The position numbers and the translations under genes were made by a program. DNA of 64,000 bases from Streptococcus plurextorum DSM 22810 (GTDB taxonomy: Bacteria; Bacillota; Bacilli; Lactobacillales; Streptococcaceae). The notes below the pieces were generated by a model. The model was not told the DNA's origin, did no database searches, and saw nothing but the letters and a program-made list of their open reading frames with translations. The stretch is from assembly GCF_000423745.1 (NCBI RefSeq), contig NZ_AUIO01000003.1, positions 1-64,000 on the forward strand, written 5' to 3'. Shown in pieces: positions 46,970 to 55,865 of the stretch (position 1 is the stretch's first letter; each line of letters opens with the position of its first letter).

Positions 46970-48199
46970 ATGACAAAATACCCTAATCTCTTAGAACGTT
47001 TTTTAACCTATGTCAAAATCAATACGCGTTCAGACGCTACAAGCCAGACAACCCCATCAACGCCAAGCCAGGTAGACTTTGCTCTTAAGGTTTTGAAACC
47101 TGAAATGGAGCGCATTGGCCTAGTAGATGTGCATTACTTAGAGCACAATGGTTATATTGTGGGAACGCTTCCTGCCAATGGACAAGGTTTTAACTATAAA
47201 ATTGGCTACATTTCTCATATCGATACCGCTGATTTTAATGCTGATAATATCTGTCCGCAGATTATTGAAAACTATGATGGTGGTGCCATTGCTCTTGGGA
47301 CATCAGGATATAGGTTGACCCCAAAAGATTTTCCAAGTCTGGACAAGTACGTCGGTCAGACGCTCATTACCACGGATGGGACAACATTGTTAGGGGCAGA
47401 TGACAAGTCTGGTATTGCTGAAATCATGACGGCGGTTGAGTATTTGGCGAATCACCCAGAAATTGAACATGGGGAAATCCGTGTTGGTTTTGGACCAGAT
47501 GAAGAAATTGGTGTCGGAGCGGATAAGTTTGATGTCGCTGATTTTAATGTAGACTTCGCCTATACCATTGACGGTGGACCATTGGGAGAGCTTCAGTATG
47601 AGACCTTTAGCGCTGCGGGTGCCGAACTGCGTTTTATTGGTCGTAACGTTCATCCAGGTACTGCGAAAGGTAGCATGATTAACGCTCTACAATTAGCCAT
47701 GGACTTCCACCAACAATTACCTGCAACAGATCGTCCAGAATTGACAGAAGGTTATCAAGGTTTCTACCATCTGCATGGACTAGGTGGGACGGTTGATGAA
47801 GCTGTGAGTTCTTATATCATCCGTGATTTTGAAGATGAGGCCTTTGAAAATCGCAAAGCTGAGATGGAGCGTATCGCTGCTAAGATGAATGCTGAGCTAG
47901 GAGAAGAGCGTATCATACTTAAACTTCATGACCAGTATTACAATATGAAAAAAGTCATTGAAAAAGATATGACACCAGTTCAATTAGCTAAGAATGTCAT
48001 GGAACAACTTGACATCACACCCATTATTGAGCCAATCCGTGGCGGGACAGATGGTTCAAAAATTTCCTTTATGGGAATTCCAACACCTAATATTTTTGCA
48101 GGTGGAGAAAACATGCATGGACGATTTGAATACGTCAGCTTGCAGACCATGGAAAAAGCCGTCGATGTTATTATTGGTATCAGTAGTTACAAAGATTAA
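46970..48199 (+). CDS. pepT: Tripeptidase PepT
   Basis: Encodes about 409 residues of the M20B family that cleave the N-terminal residue from tripeptides. Zinc ligands are in [14 protein letters not shown] near residue 78 and [10 protein letters not shown] near 140, with the catalytic and ligand Glu pair in [11 protein letters not shown] near 174. The last ligand His is near the C-terminus. The ATG at 46970 follows GAAAG and matches the family start; earlier ATGs lie inside rsmI. Confidence 0.94.
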   Translation: MTKYPNLLERFLTYVKINTRSDATSQTTPSTPSQVDFALKVLKPEMERIGLVDVHYLEHNGYIVGTLPANGQGFNYKIGYISHIDTADFNADNICPQIIENYDGGAIALGTSGYRLTPKDFPSLDKYVGQTLITTDGTTLLGADDKSGIAEIMTAVEYLANHPEIEHGEIRVGFGPDEEIGVGADKFDVADFNVDFAYTIDGGPLGELQYETFSAAGAELRFIGRNVHPGTAKGSMINALQLAMDFHQQLPATDRPELTEGYQGFYHLHGLGGTVDEAVSSYIIRDFEDEAFENRKAEMERIAAKMNAELGEERIILKLHDQYYNMKKVIEKDMTPVQLAKNVMEQLDITPIIEPIRGGTDGSKISFMGIPTPNIFAGGENMHGRFEYVSLQTMEKAVDVIIGISSYKD

Positions 48200-48249
48200 A
48201 TCTAGAAACAATTCTTAATTTATGATAAAATGAAGGAGGAGGCTAAGGG

Positions 48250-48732
48250 ATGATTAAACTGTTTGGGAAAATCAGATATCACTGGCAGCCAGAACTGTCA
48301 TGGTCCATCATCTATTGGTCCCTGACCTTTATGCCACTTTTTATTGGGATGTCATTGCTTTATGAAAAAATAGAAGTTCCAATGGTCTTCTTTGTCTTAG
48401 TTGCCATATTTGGGACCTTATTCAGCTTAGGGTTGCATCGTTATTTTATCATTGGAGATGCTAACTATTTGGAAATTGTTGATATCCAATTTTGGAAGAA
48501 GACAATTGTCGTGATATCAGACATCAAAAAGATAGAAGTGACCAAAACGACCTTATGCTTAATTTTGGCAGATGGTCAACATAAGATATATGCCATGCGA
48601 AAATGGCCTAAGAAGTATTTCCTGGATGCTTTAGCTATTCATCCCGATTTTGAGGGGGAAGTGGAGCTTCTGGACAATTTCATCAAGTTGGATTATTTTG
48701 AGCATTATCAAAATGATAAAAAAGCCCCTTAA
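48250..48732 (+). CDS. ebsA: EbsA-family membrane protein
   Basis: Encodes 160 residues with two transmembrane helices (about 18-38 and 45-65) and a soluble C-terminus with KIEVTKTTLCLILADGQ. It matches the EbsA family, first described in Enterococcus as a pore-forming or pheromone-related protein; role uncertain. GGAGGAGG precedes the ATG. Its end overlaps the bidirectional terminator shared with the ferredoxin gene. Confidence 0.75.
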   Translation: MIKLFGKIRYHWQPELSWSIIYWSLTFMPLFIGMSLLYEKIEVPMVFFVLVAIFGTLFSLGLHRYFIIGDANYLEIVDIQFWKKTIVVISDIKKIEVTKTTLCLILADGQHKIYAMRKWPKKYFLDALAIHPDFEGEVELLDNFIKLDYFEHYQNDKKAP

Positions 48733-48752
48733 TCAAGGATAAGGGCTTTTGT
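48718..48752. terminator. Bidirectional terminator between ebsA and fer
   Basis: AAAAGCCCCTT pairs with AAGGGCTTTT with A/T runs on both sides, spanning both stop codons. Confidence 0.8.
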
Positions 48753-48926
48753 TGGACATGATTTGACTGCTAATACCGCATTTGAGTCAGGTTCAGACAA
48801 GGTCAGACTGAGTTGATCACTGTCCGAAAATTTGACAATACCATCATCATGGTAGTCAAAAAGAGTTGAATAAGTTTGACAAAGCCCGCAGGCGATACAT
48901 TTTTCTGGAATAAGAGATACTTTCAT
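48729..48926 (-). CDS. fer: 4Fe-4S ferredoxin
   Basis: Encodes 65 residues with CIACGLC near residue 10 and a distal Cys in SCPTKA near 57, the four ligands of a single 4Fe-4S cluster. It is an electron carrier, typical of the small acidic ferredoxins of streptococci. The start at 48926 gives the family N-terminus; a longer frame to 49019 overlaps the LysM gene on the other strand. Confidence 0.9.
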   Translation of the reverse strand: MKVSLIPEKCIACGLCQTYSTLFDYHDDGIVKFSDSDQLSLTLSEPDSNAVLAVKSCPTKALILD

Positions 48927-48971
48927 AGTATTATTGTAATATGAATTTTTTAAATTAACAAGGGAGAAGAG

Positions 48972-49448
48972 ATGAGTAGAGATCCGTGGGAAGAACAAGT
49001 TTTTCCAGAACCCGAACATGAAGGAAACCGTCAGCGTCGACAGGAGGTTGTTAGAACGCCTGTTTTGACAATTTTGTTGAGTATTTTCTTTGTCATATTT
49101 GTTGGGATTCTATTATTTATTTTCTACACTTCAAATGGTAATACGAGTCGCGAGGAAGCAACGACAGGATTTTACGGCGCCTCCACCGTTGCCAACAATG
49201 ACCAAGCAAACTCTACCACCACTACAACAGCATCAGAATCAGAGACTGAAGTAGAAACGACTCGTTCAACAACAGCCCTTGTCCGTAATGGTGGCACCAT
49301 CGTGGTAGAAGCAGGCGAAGGTGCTAGTTCTATTGCAGCACGAGCAGGGATCTCCATGGAGACTCTCTATGCGCTTAATCCAGAGAAAATGACTGGTCCT
49401 GGAGGAACTTGGTATGCCAACCCAGGCGATGTGGTTTATATTAATTAG
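48972..49448 (+). CDS. LysM-domain surface protein (SAG1386/EF1546 family)
   Basis: Encodes 158 residues: a charged cytoplasmic start, one transmembrane helix (about 34-55), a Thr/Ser-rich linker with a run of threonines (about 65-100) and a C-terminal LysM domain. The LysM domain includes VVEAGEGASSIAARAGIS and ends PGDVVYIN. It likely binds peptidoglycan from the outer membrane face. It lies directly upstream of cmk, as in other streptococci. Confidence 0.86.
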   Translation: MSRDPWEEQVFPEPEHEGNRQRRQEVVRTPVLTILLSIFFVIFVGILLFIFYTSNGNTSREEATTGFYGASTVANNDQANSTTTTTASESETEVETTRSTTALVRNGGTIVVEAGEGASSIAARAGISMETLYALNPEKMTGPGGTWYANPGDVVYIN

Positions 49449-49455
49449 AAAGTAA

Positions 49456-50139
49456 ATGATGTCAAAAATCAAAATTGCTATTGATGGTCCTGCCTCAAGC
49501 GGGAAATCAACTGTAGCCAAAATTATTGCCAAAAATCTAGGATATACTTATCTTGACACAGGGGCTATGTATCGGTGTGCCACATATCTAGCGCTTAAAT
49601 ACCAGTTGACTCAAGAGCAAGTTTCAGAGCTTCTGACGCATTTGGCTCAACATCCCATTTCTTTTGAAAAAGATGCTTCTGGTAATCAAAAAGTCTTACT
49701 AGGAGATAATGATGTGACACTTGCTATCCGTCAAAATGATGTGACCAACAATGTGTCTTGGGTGTCTGCTATTCCAGAAATTCGTGAGGAATTGGTGGCC
49801 CAACAACGTCGTATCGCTAGTGGCGGAGCGATTATCATGGATGGTCGTGATATCGGTACAGTGGTCTTGCCTGATGCAGAACTCAAGATTTTCTTAGTTG
49901 CTTCGGTAGAGGAGCGAGCGGAGCGGCGCTTTAAGGAGAATCAAGAAAAAGGCATACCAACTGATTTTGAAACCTTAAAAGAGGAAATTGCAGCGCGTGA
50001 CTACAAGGATAGTCATCGTAAGGTTTCCCCTCTCAAAGCAGCTGATGATGCTATCACTTTTGACACAACAGGTATTACGATAGAAGGTGTTGTGAATTTT
50101 ATTCAAGAAAAAGCGAAAAAAATCATTGACAAGGGTTAG
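49456..50139 (+). CDS. cmk: Cytidylate kinase
   Basis: Encodes about 227 residues that phosphorylate CMP/dCMP. P-loop [16 protein letters not shown] near residue 6, LDTGAMYR near 35, [14 protein letters not shown] near 131 and [13 protein letters not shown] near 180 are diagnostic. ATGs at 49456 and 49459 are both possible. The infC promoter overlaps its 3' end. Confidence 0.95.
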   Translation: MMSKIKIAIDGPASSGKSTVAKIIAKNLGYTYLDTGAMYRCATYLALKYQLTQEQVSELLTHLAQHPISFEKDASGNQKVLLGDNDVTLAIRQNDVTNNVSWVSAIPEIREELVAQQRRIASGGAIIMDGRDIGTVVLPDAELKIFLVASVEERAERRFKENQEKGIPTDFETLKEEIAARDYKDSHRKVSPLKAADDAITFDTTGITIEGVVNFIQEKAKKIIDKG

Positions 50140-50300
50140 TTATTTCTGCTATAATAGTAACAATGAGAAAAGCAGAAGTGAGAACTTCTCGCCTTGCGAC
50201 TTAAGTTGTCTGGCCCAACATGTCAAATTTCAGCAGTGAAATAAAATGTGTGCGGGCTTGATTTATCAAGTCCGCTTTGTTTTTCTCTAAAAAAATGAAG
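50126..50300 (+). promoter_or_regulatory. infC-rpmI-rplT promoter and attenuator leader
   Basis: TTGACA at 50126-50131 and TATAAT at 50150-50155 (18-base spacer) start a leader of about 140 nt. It contains an AGAAGTGAGAACTTCT hairpin and ends in an intrinsic terminator (50252-50275, 24 bases with G-U pairs, then TTTGTTTTT). This is the layout of the L20-controlled leader of Firmicutes, where excess L20 promotes termination. The operon begins 28 bases later. Confidence 0.75.
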
Positions 50301-50308
50301 AGGTGAAG

Positions 50309-50833
50309 ATCATAGCTAAAAAGGATCTATTCATCAACGACGAAATTCGTGTTCGCGAAGTTCGTTTGGTTGGTCTTGAAGGTGAACAATTAGGTATTAA
50401 ACCATTGTCAGAAGCTCAAGCGCTTGCCGATCAGGCAAATGTTGACCTGGTTCTTATCCAGCCACAAGCGACACCACCTGTTGCCAAAATTATGGACTAT
50501 GGGAAATTCAAGTTTGAGTTTCAAAAGAAACAGAAGGAACAACGCAAAAAACAAAGTGTTGTGACCGTAAAAGAGGTTCGTCTTAGCCCAGTTATTGATA
50601 AAGGGGACTTTGAGACAAAGCTTCGTAATGGCCGTAAATTCCTTGAAAAAGGAAATAAGGTTAAAGTTTCTATCCGATTCAAAGGACGTATGATTACCCA
50701 TAAGGAAATTGGGGCAAAAGTCTTAGCTGATTTTGCTGAGGCGACGCAGGATATTGCTATTATTGAGCAACGCGCTAAAATGGATGGTCGCCAAATGTTC
50801 ATGCAACTTGCACCAATCCCTGACAAGAAATAA
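50309..50833 (+). CDS. infC: Translation initiation factor IF-3, probable ATC start
   Basis: Encodes about 174 residues: N-domain ([17 protein letters not shown]), lysine-rich linker ([12 protein letters not shown] near 75) and C-domain ([16 protein letters not shown] near 125). The frame has a GTG at 50303, but that GTG lies within the strong Shine-Dalgarno GAGGTGA (50300-50306). The ATC at 50309 (or ATA at 50312) is better spaced and gives MIAKKDL, matching Bacillus IF3 MISKD. Non-AUG starts are the hallmark of autoregulated infC. First gene of the IF3-L35-L20 operon. Confidence 0.9.
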   Translation: MIAKKDLFINDEIRVREVRLVGLEGEQLGIKPLSEAQALADQANVDLVLIQPQATPPVAKIMDYGKFKFEFQKKQKEQRKKQSVVTVKEVRLSPVIDKGDFETKLRNGRKFLEKGNKVKVSIRFKGRMITHKEIGAKVLADFAEATQDIAIIEQRAKMDGRQMFMQLAPIPDKK

Positions 50834-50869
50834 CTTGTCACTGTAAATTATTTTAAGGAGAATTTTAAA

Positions 50870-51070
50870 ATGCCAAAACAAAAAACACACCGTGCATCAG
50901 CTAAACGTTTCAAACGTACAGGTTCTGGTGGATTGAAACGCTTCCGCGCCTTCACATCACACCGTTTCCACGGTAAAACTAAAAAACAACGTCGTCACTT
51001 GCGTAAAGCAGGCATGGTACATGCTGGTGACTTTAAACGTATCAAATCAATGCTTTCACAAATGCGTTAA
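50870..51070 (+). CDS. rpmI: 50S ribosomal protein L35
   Basis: Encodes 66 very basic residues ([19 protein letters not shown] at the start), standard for bL35. AAGGAG precedes the ATG. Second gene of the infC operon. Confidence 0.97.
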   Translation: MPKQKTHRASAKRFKRTGSGGLKRFRAFTSHRFHGKTKKQRRHLRKAGMVHAGDFKRIKSMLSQMR

Positions 51071-51122
51071 TCAGCATTTGCACACTGATGTTAACTAACT
51101 GATTATTTGGAGGAAAATATAA

Positions 51123-51482
51123 ATGGCACGTGTTAAAGGTGGCGTTGTTTCACGCAAACGTCGTAAACGTATTCTTAAATTGGCTAAAGGTTACTATGGA
51201 GCAAAACACATCTTGTTCCGTACTGCAAAAGAGCAAGTAATGAACTCTTACTACTATGCATACCGTGACCGTCGTCAGAAAAAACGTGATTTCCGTAAAC
51301 TTTGGATTTCTCGTATCAATGCAGCGGCTCGTATGAATGGTTTGTCATACTCACAATTGATGCATGGTTTGAAACTTGCTGAAATCGAAGTAAACCGTAA
51401 AATGCTTGCTGACTTGGCAGTTAACGACGCAGCAGCTTTCACAGCGCTTGCAGATGCTGCTAAAGCAAAACTTGGTAAATAA
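51123..51482 (+). CDS. rplT: 50S ribosomal protein L20
   Basis: Encodes 119 basic residues typical of bL20 ([20 protein letters not shown] at the start, [16 protein letters not shown] near 40). L20 nucleates early 50S assembly and represses its own operon through the leader at 50126. A GAAGTC/GGCTTC hairpin with T5 (51488-51518) ends the operon. Confidence 0.97.
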   Translation: MARVKGGVVSRKRRKRILKLAKGYYGAKHILFRTAKEQVMNSYYYAYRDRRQKKRDFRKLWISRINAAARMNGLSYSQLMHGLKLAEIEVNRKMLADLAVNDAAAFTALADAAKAKLGK

Positions 51483-51533
51483 GATACAAAGAAGTCTATT
51501 GATTTAGGCTTCTTTTTGTAATATGGAGATGTT

Positions 51534-52262
51534 GTGAAAAGACTTTATTTTTTAGATGGTTTAGGATCTCATGAAGGATACACAGTGAGATTTAGAGAAC
51601 TGCTTGCGAAGAAAAAGATTGATCTGGTTTATTTGCCCTATCCAGAGAATGGCTTTACTAGCCAAGCGGACCTTTTAGAGTGGTTTAATGAGCAAGTTGA
51701 TGAAGATAAGATTAGGCTGATGGGGTTTTCTTTAGGAGCTGATCTAGCAAATAGCCTGACTCGTCTATCTGAGAAAGTGCGGCAATTAATTTTATTAGAT
51801 GGGGGTCTAAGGGTTCATGATTTATCAACCATGTCCTTAGATGACGAATTAGAGGAAGCTTTTAGCTATCTTGAAAGGTCAAAGACTAGAGATTTGGCTA
51901 ACCTTATCGCTAAGGAAAAAGAAGGTAAGGAAGATTTTCCGCAGTTTCTCGAAGAGGCTATTCGTGACGCTTATGTGTTTGATTCAAGGGAAAATCAATA
52001 CGTCCTAAAATTATCAGCTCAAGCTGTAGAGCATCTCATCATCACAAGACGAGAGTCTTGGCAAGGAAATGACACTCCCCTATCAGTTCCAACTGTGGTC
52101 ATTTTAGCAGGTCAGCCTAAGCATTATGCAGAAGAGAAGCGGAAACGGTTATTGCATTTTTCAAATCTAGCGATTTATGAATTGAGCGAATCGGGTCATC
52201 AGCTCTATCTCGAAAAGGATGAAGAGCTTGCCTCCTTATTGGATAAGATGATTACCATATAA
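51534..52262 (+). CDS. Alpha/beta-hydrolase-fold protein
   Basis: Encodes 242 residues. The nucleophile elbow is GFSLGAD (Ser near residue 65), a late Asp region VVILAG near 190 and a final ESGHQLYL with the likely catalytic His near 222. The substrate is unknown. It starts with GTG behind GGAG. Small thioesterase-like hydrolases of this type are scattered in streptococci. A convergent terminator follows. Confidence 0.72.
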   Translation: MKRLYFLDGLGSHEGYTVRFRELLAKKKIDLVYLPYPENGFTSQADLLEWFNEQVDEDKIRLMGFSLGADLANSLTRLSEKVRQLILLDGGLRVHDLSTMSLDDELEEAFSYLERSKTRDLANLIAKEKEGKEDFPQFLEEAIRDAYVFDSRENQYVLKLSAQAVEHLIITRRESWQGNDTPLSVPTVVILAGQPKHYAEEKRKRLLHFSNLAIYELSESGHQLYLEKDEELASLLDKMITI

Positions 52263-52333
52263 AAGTGTCTGGAAACATGTTTCTTGTCTTAGAAACGGAG
52301 TCTCCTCCAGATTTTGGAAGACCAAGATAAAAA

Positions 52334-52380
52334 AGTGGCTAGGGCAGGGTTCAGAGCATCAGAATCCTACCTTAGCCATT
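52334..52380. terminator. Bidirectional terminator
   Basis: TGGCTAGGGCAGGGTTC pairs imperfectly with GAATCCTACCTTAGCCA. T-rich flanks occur on both strands between the convergent genes. Confidence 0.75.
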
Positions 52381-52403
52381 TGTTATAGTTTGAAATGGAT
52401 GTT

Positions 52404-53042
52404 TTATAGTGACGAAGCGTCTTTTTTTGTACCGATAAAGCCCTTACTGATTAGTAAGATGTAACCGACTACGACATAGGCAGCAGCAATAATGGCTGAA
52501 TTAATCAGCACGCGCTCTAACCCATACTTGTTCACATTGATAAAGAAGTACGCATAAGGACTATCTACAGCTCCTGGAATAGGCAATTTCATGACCATGC
52601 CATTGAAAATCGCAAAAGCAAAGTAAGCTAGTGGAACTATTGTCCAACTAAAAGGATCAAACCAACGATAAACCTTCTTGTTATCCAAGAAAAGGGTGTC
52701 TAAAATCATGCCAATAGGAGCGATATAGTGTACAAGGAAATTTCGAATATTCCAGTAGTCTTCTGGTTTGGCAATTGGAGCTAACATGAAATGATAGATG
52801 ATACAAGTGATCATAATAGCCATAGTCACTCCACCTTTGATGCGAAGCAAACGTGGAGAAGTGTGACGAGTTCCTCCCTTACTTTCCAAAAAGATGAGGA
52901 AAAAGAGGAAGGAGAAAACAAGTGTGTTGGAGAGGACGGTATAATATAAGAGCATGCCCCAACCATCTTGATAGATTTGCATGGTGACACCAGCCAATCC
53001 ACAGAGGGCAATAAGAAGGCGATAACGTTGAAGGTTTGACAT
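52404..53042 (-). CDS. Pr6Pr-family membrane protein
   Basis: Encodes 212 residues with six predicted transmembrane helices and family motifs such as YYTVLSNTLV near residue 33 and HYIAPIGMILD near 105. The name comes from a fungal homologue; the function is unknown. It has AAGGAAG before the start and is a single gene. Confidence 0.75.
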   Translation of the reverse strand: MSNLQRYRLLIALCGLAGVTMQIYQDGWGMLLYYTVLSNTLVFSFLFFLIFLESKGGTRHTSPRLLRIKGGVTMAIMITCIIYHFMLAPIAKPEDYWNIRNFLVHYIAPIGMILDTLFLDNKKVYRWFDPFSWTIVPLAYFAFAIFNGMVMKLPIPGAVDSPYAYFFINVNKYGLERVLINSAIIAAAYVVVGYILLISKGFIGTKKDASSL

Positions 53043-53149
53043 GTGACTTCCTTTCTTTGATAATCAAACTATTTTACATTATACCATATTTTTACTTGAC
53101 CTGACAGTTGAATAGCCTTAGAATAGAAAAAAAGAGATTAGGGGAGCGT

Positions 53150-54295
53150 ATGGGGACACTTATTGATTATCTGAAAGAAAATGGGCAGACGCCATTTTCA
53201 CAATTACCATTCAATGAACTGGATCTTGTTTGCCTAAACGAATTAGGCTACCTTCCTTTTGGTGAGCATTTGGAAGGTCATCAGAGAATGCGTTTTTCTG
53301 AGATAAAAACAATCTATCAAGAGCAAAAAGCTAATATTGCCTATGATTTTATGGTGACGAGAGAGCGTATTCAGCTGTTTGAAGCTGTATTAGACAGTTT
53401 GCGTTTTGCTGACTTGGAAATAGCTGACTATGTCAATGATGTCAATTCAGAGTTTGAAAAGCAGTTTGCTGCGATGGTTTTTTACCTGCCTGACATCCAG
53501 CATTGTCAAGTGGTCTTTCGTGGTACGGATGACAGCTTGATTGGTTGGAAAGAGGACTTTAAGCTAACTTATATGAGTGAAATTCCTGCTCAGCGTTCAG
53601 CAGTCACCTATCTACGGGACGTTTTGGAAAGCACGGAGCAATCTGTTTGTGTGACGGGACATTCAAAAGGTGGAAATTTAGCGGTTTATGCCGCCAGTCA
53701 TCAAGAAGCTAGTAGACAAGCTCAGATTAAGCTCGTTATGATGTTGGATGCTCCTGGATTTAGCACAGCTTTCTTTCAAAAGCAAGGTTATCAAATGATT
53801 CGAGATAAGTTGATAGTGATTCGACCGAAAGATTCAATCGTTGGGGTAATGCTCCAGCTGGATGTACCAGCCTTAGTTGTCGATGCTCACTCTTTTGGCG
53901 TATCGCAACATTCGGTGATGACTTGGAAGGTTTCAGAACAAGGGTATTTTATGGGGGCTGAGCCTACAGCTTTAAGCAATCAGTTGAGTGGTACCTTTGA
54001 TCAATGGATGGCAAATTTGAGTAAGTCAGAATTGAAAATGCTAGTTGATTTATTGTTTGATACTTTGATAGATAGTGGCATTGATAACTTGAACCACTTG
54101 AATCAAAGAGAAGGCTTAGGATCATTGCTAGTTGCTTTTGGCAAACTGAATCAGATTCATCGTAACAAACGGCAACTTATCCAAAAATCCTTATGGCAAT
54201 TTCTAACAGCCTTTGCCCAGAATGGTCATGGAAACCCCATATCATTAAGGCAACCCCAAGCATTTTTAAAATCAAAAGTTCAAAGAAACCAATGA
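53150..54295 (+). CDS. Lipase-fold protein, DUF2974/Mbeg1-like
   Basis: Encodes 381 residues. The central region has QVVFRGTDDSLIGWKEDF near residue 125 and a lipase-type nucleophile elbow VTGHSKGGNLA near 170, followed by an Asp/His-containing tail. This matches Mbeg1-like/DUF2974 hydrolases, cytosolic and of unknown substrate. The ATG at 53150 follows AGGGGAG; an ATG at 53108 has no ribosome binding site. Confidence 0.78.
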   Translation: MGTLIDYLKENGQTPFSQLPFNELDLVCLNELGYLPFGEHLEGHQRMRFSEIKTIYQEQKANIAYDFMVTRERIQLFEAVLDSLRFADLEIADYVNDVNSEFEKQFAAMVFYLPDIQHCQVVFRGTDDSLIGWKEDFKLTYMSEIPAQRSAVTYLRDVLESTEQSVCVTGHSKGGNLAVYAASHQEASRQAQIKLVMMLDAPGFSTAFFQKQGYQMIRDKLIVIRPKDSIVGVMLQLDVPALVVDAHSFGVSQHSVMTWKVSEQGYFMGAEPTALSNQLSGTFDQWMANLSKSELKMLVDLLFDTLIDSGIDNLNHLNQREGLGSLLVAFGKLNQIHRNKRQLIQKSLWQFLTAFAQNGHGNPISLRQPQAFLKSKVQRNQ

Positions 54296-54587
54296 CTCTA
54301 GGAAAAGATTAAATCATAACATGTGATCATCTTCTTAAAAGATTAGAAAACGACCAAAGAGATAGCGATGATAAATCAGCTTCCTTTAGTCGTTTTTTGA
54401 TATTACTTTTTGTTTTTCGGGGGAATGCTTCTAACTGGTATAGCTACTTGGTGAAGAAAACCTTATTTGTTATTGAAGAGTCAGATGAAACGATAGGTGT
54501 CACATTTTGTGGCAGTATCAATGGATGATTAGTCAACTGCTATTGACATGAAAAATGTACAAAAATAATGTTCATGTCAATTGATTA
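54296..54587. other. Intergenic stretch with terminator and perfect inverted repeat
   Basis: AAAACGACCAAAG (54347) pairs with CTTTAGTCGTTTT (54384-54396), then T, a terminator for the hydrolase gene. TTGACATGAA (54543-54552) is perfectly inverted at 54571-54580 with an 18-base loop, near the mvaA stop. No gene is seen. Confidence 0.55.
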
Positions 54588-55865
54588 TCATTGCTCTAGA
54601 TGTGCTGTCTTGCGATATTCAGTCAGTAGCTTTTGTGCGGTTTCTTGATTTCGTAATGTTGCTTTTAAAAAGTTTGGTAGCAAGTGTTTGACCTCTTTTT
54701 CACTTGCTCCAGCCAGTAGTAGCAGAGATTTAGCTTGTAATTTCATGTGCCCAGCTTGAATGCCTGTAGAAGTCAAGGCTTTGAGCGCTGCAAAATTTTG
54801 TGCTAACCCCAGCGAAAGAATAAGGCTTGCTAATGTTTTGGCTTTAGGCTGACCAAGGATTTGATGGGCAATTGCAACAGTGGGATTAAGCCCAATGGAC
54901 CCTCCTTTAGTAGCAATCGGCATGGGCAGTGTCAGTTCTCCTAAAATCTGCTGATTGTCCTTGTCATAGCTCCACGTCGATAACCCTTGATAAGCACCGT
55001 GCCTGCTAGCATAGGAGTGGCCGGCAGCTTCGATGGCTCGCCAGTCATTTCCAGTCGCTAAAACAAGGGCGTCAATTCCGTTGAAAATGCCTTTGTTATG
55101 AGTGGCAGCACGATAAGGATCCACTTGTGCCAATTGACTGGCTAACTCAAATTTTCGCGCAAATTCTTCGGCCTCAGTTTTATCGCGACTCAAGAAGCGT
55201 AAATCCACATGACATTGAGCGGTTACGAGACTATCAGTAGCATAATTGGATAGAATAGCCATGAGACTTTTACCTAGGGAGAGCTCTTCAAGTCTTGGTG
55301 TTATAGCTTCTAACATGGTGTTAAGCATATTTGCCCCCATGGCTTCCTGAGTGTCTACGCTGAGGTAAACGATGAGAAAGTTTCCTTTTTCTTGCAACCA
55401 AAGGTCACGCGCACCGCCTCCTCGTTTGAGGATAGAAGGATGTGCTTGATTTGCTAAAGCTAATAGCTGCGCTTTGTGGTTAAGAATCTTCTGCTCGGCA
55501 CTTTTCCTGTTAGAGACATCATAGAGGGCAACTTGTCCAATCATCAGGCGATTGTGAATGATTGTTTTAAATCCCCCAGATCGTCCGATAATCTTGGCAG
55601 CAAAACTGGCAGCGGCAACAACAGAAGGTTCTTCAGTGACCATGGGTAAATGAAAAGTTTCGCCATCCACCAAGAAATTTGGAGCGATAGCAAAGGGAAG
55701 CGAAAAAGTTCCTAGAGTATGCTCAACCATTTGATTGGCAGTATCAAGAGAAAGTTGCTGATTGTTTTGGAGCCACTCCAGTGTTTCTTGGGAGAGGAGG
55801 GGGGCGATATGTTCCTGTCTCTCTTTAGGTGTTCGTTTAGAAAATCCAGTCCAGTTAATTGTCAT
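54588..55865 (-). CDS. mvaA: HMG-CoA reductase, class II
   Basis: Encodes 425 residues that make mevalonate from HMG-CoA. Class II motifs: EEPSVVAAASFAAK near residue 77, QEAMGANMLN near 180, ATHNKGIFNG near 255 and ATKGGSIGLNP near 330. The ATG at 55865 overlaps the mvaS end by 11 bases and gives the family N-terminus MTINWTGFSK. Translationally coupled to mvaS in the isoprenoid pathway. Confidence 0.95.
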   Translation of the reverse strand: MTINWTGFSKRTPKERQEHIAPLLSQETLEWLQNNQQLSLDTANQMVEHTLGTFSLPFAIAPNFLVDGETFHLPMVTEEPSVVAAASFAAKIIGRSGGFKTIIHNRLMIGQVALYDVSNRKSAEQKILNHKAQLLALANQAHPSILKRGGGARDLWLQEKGNFLIVYLSVDTQEAMGANMLNTMLEAITPRLEELSLGKSLMAILSNYATDSLVTAQCHVDLRFLSRDKTEAEEFARKFELASQLAQVDPYRAATHNKGIFNGIDALVLATGNDWRAIEAAGHSYASRHGAYQGLSTWSYDKDNQQILGELTLPMPIATKGGSIGLNPTVAIAHQILGQPKAKTLASLILSLGLAQNFAALKALTSTGIQAGHMKLQAKSLLLLAGASEKEVKHLLPNFLKATLRNQETAQKLLTEYRKTAHLEQ

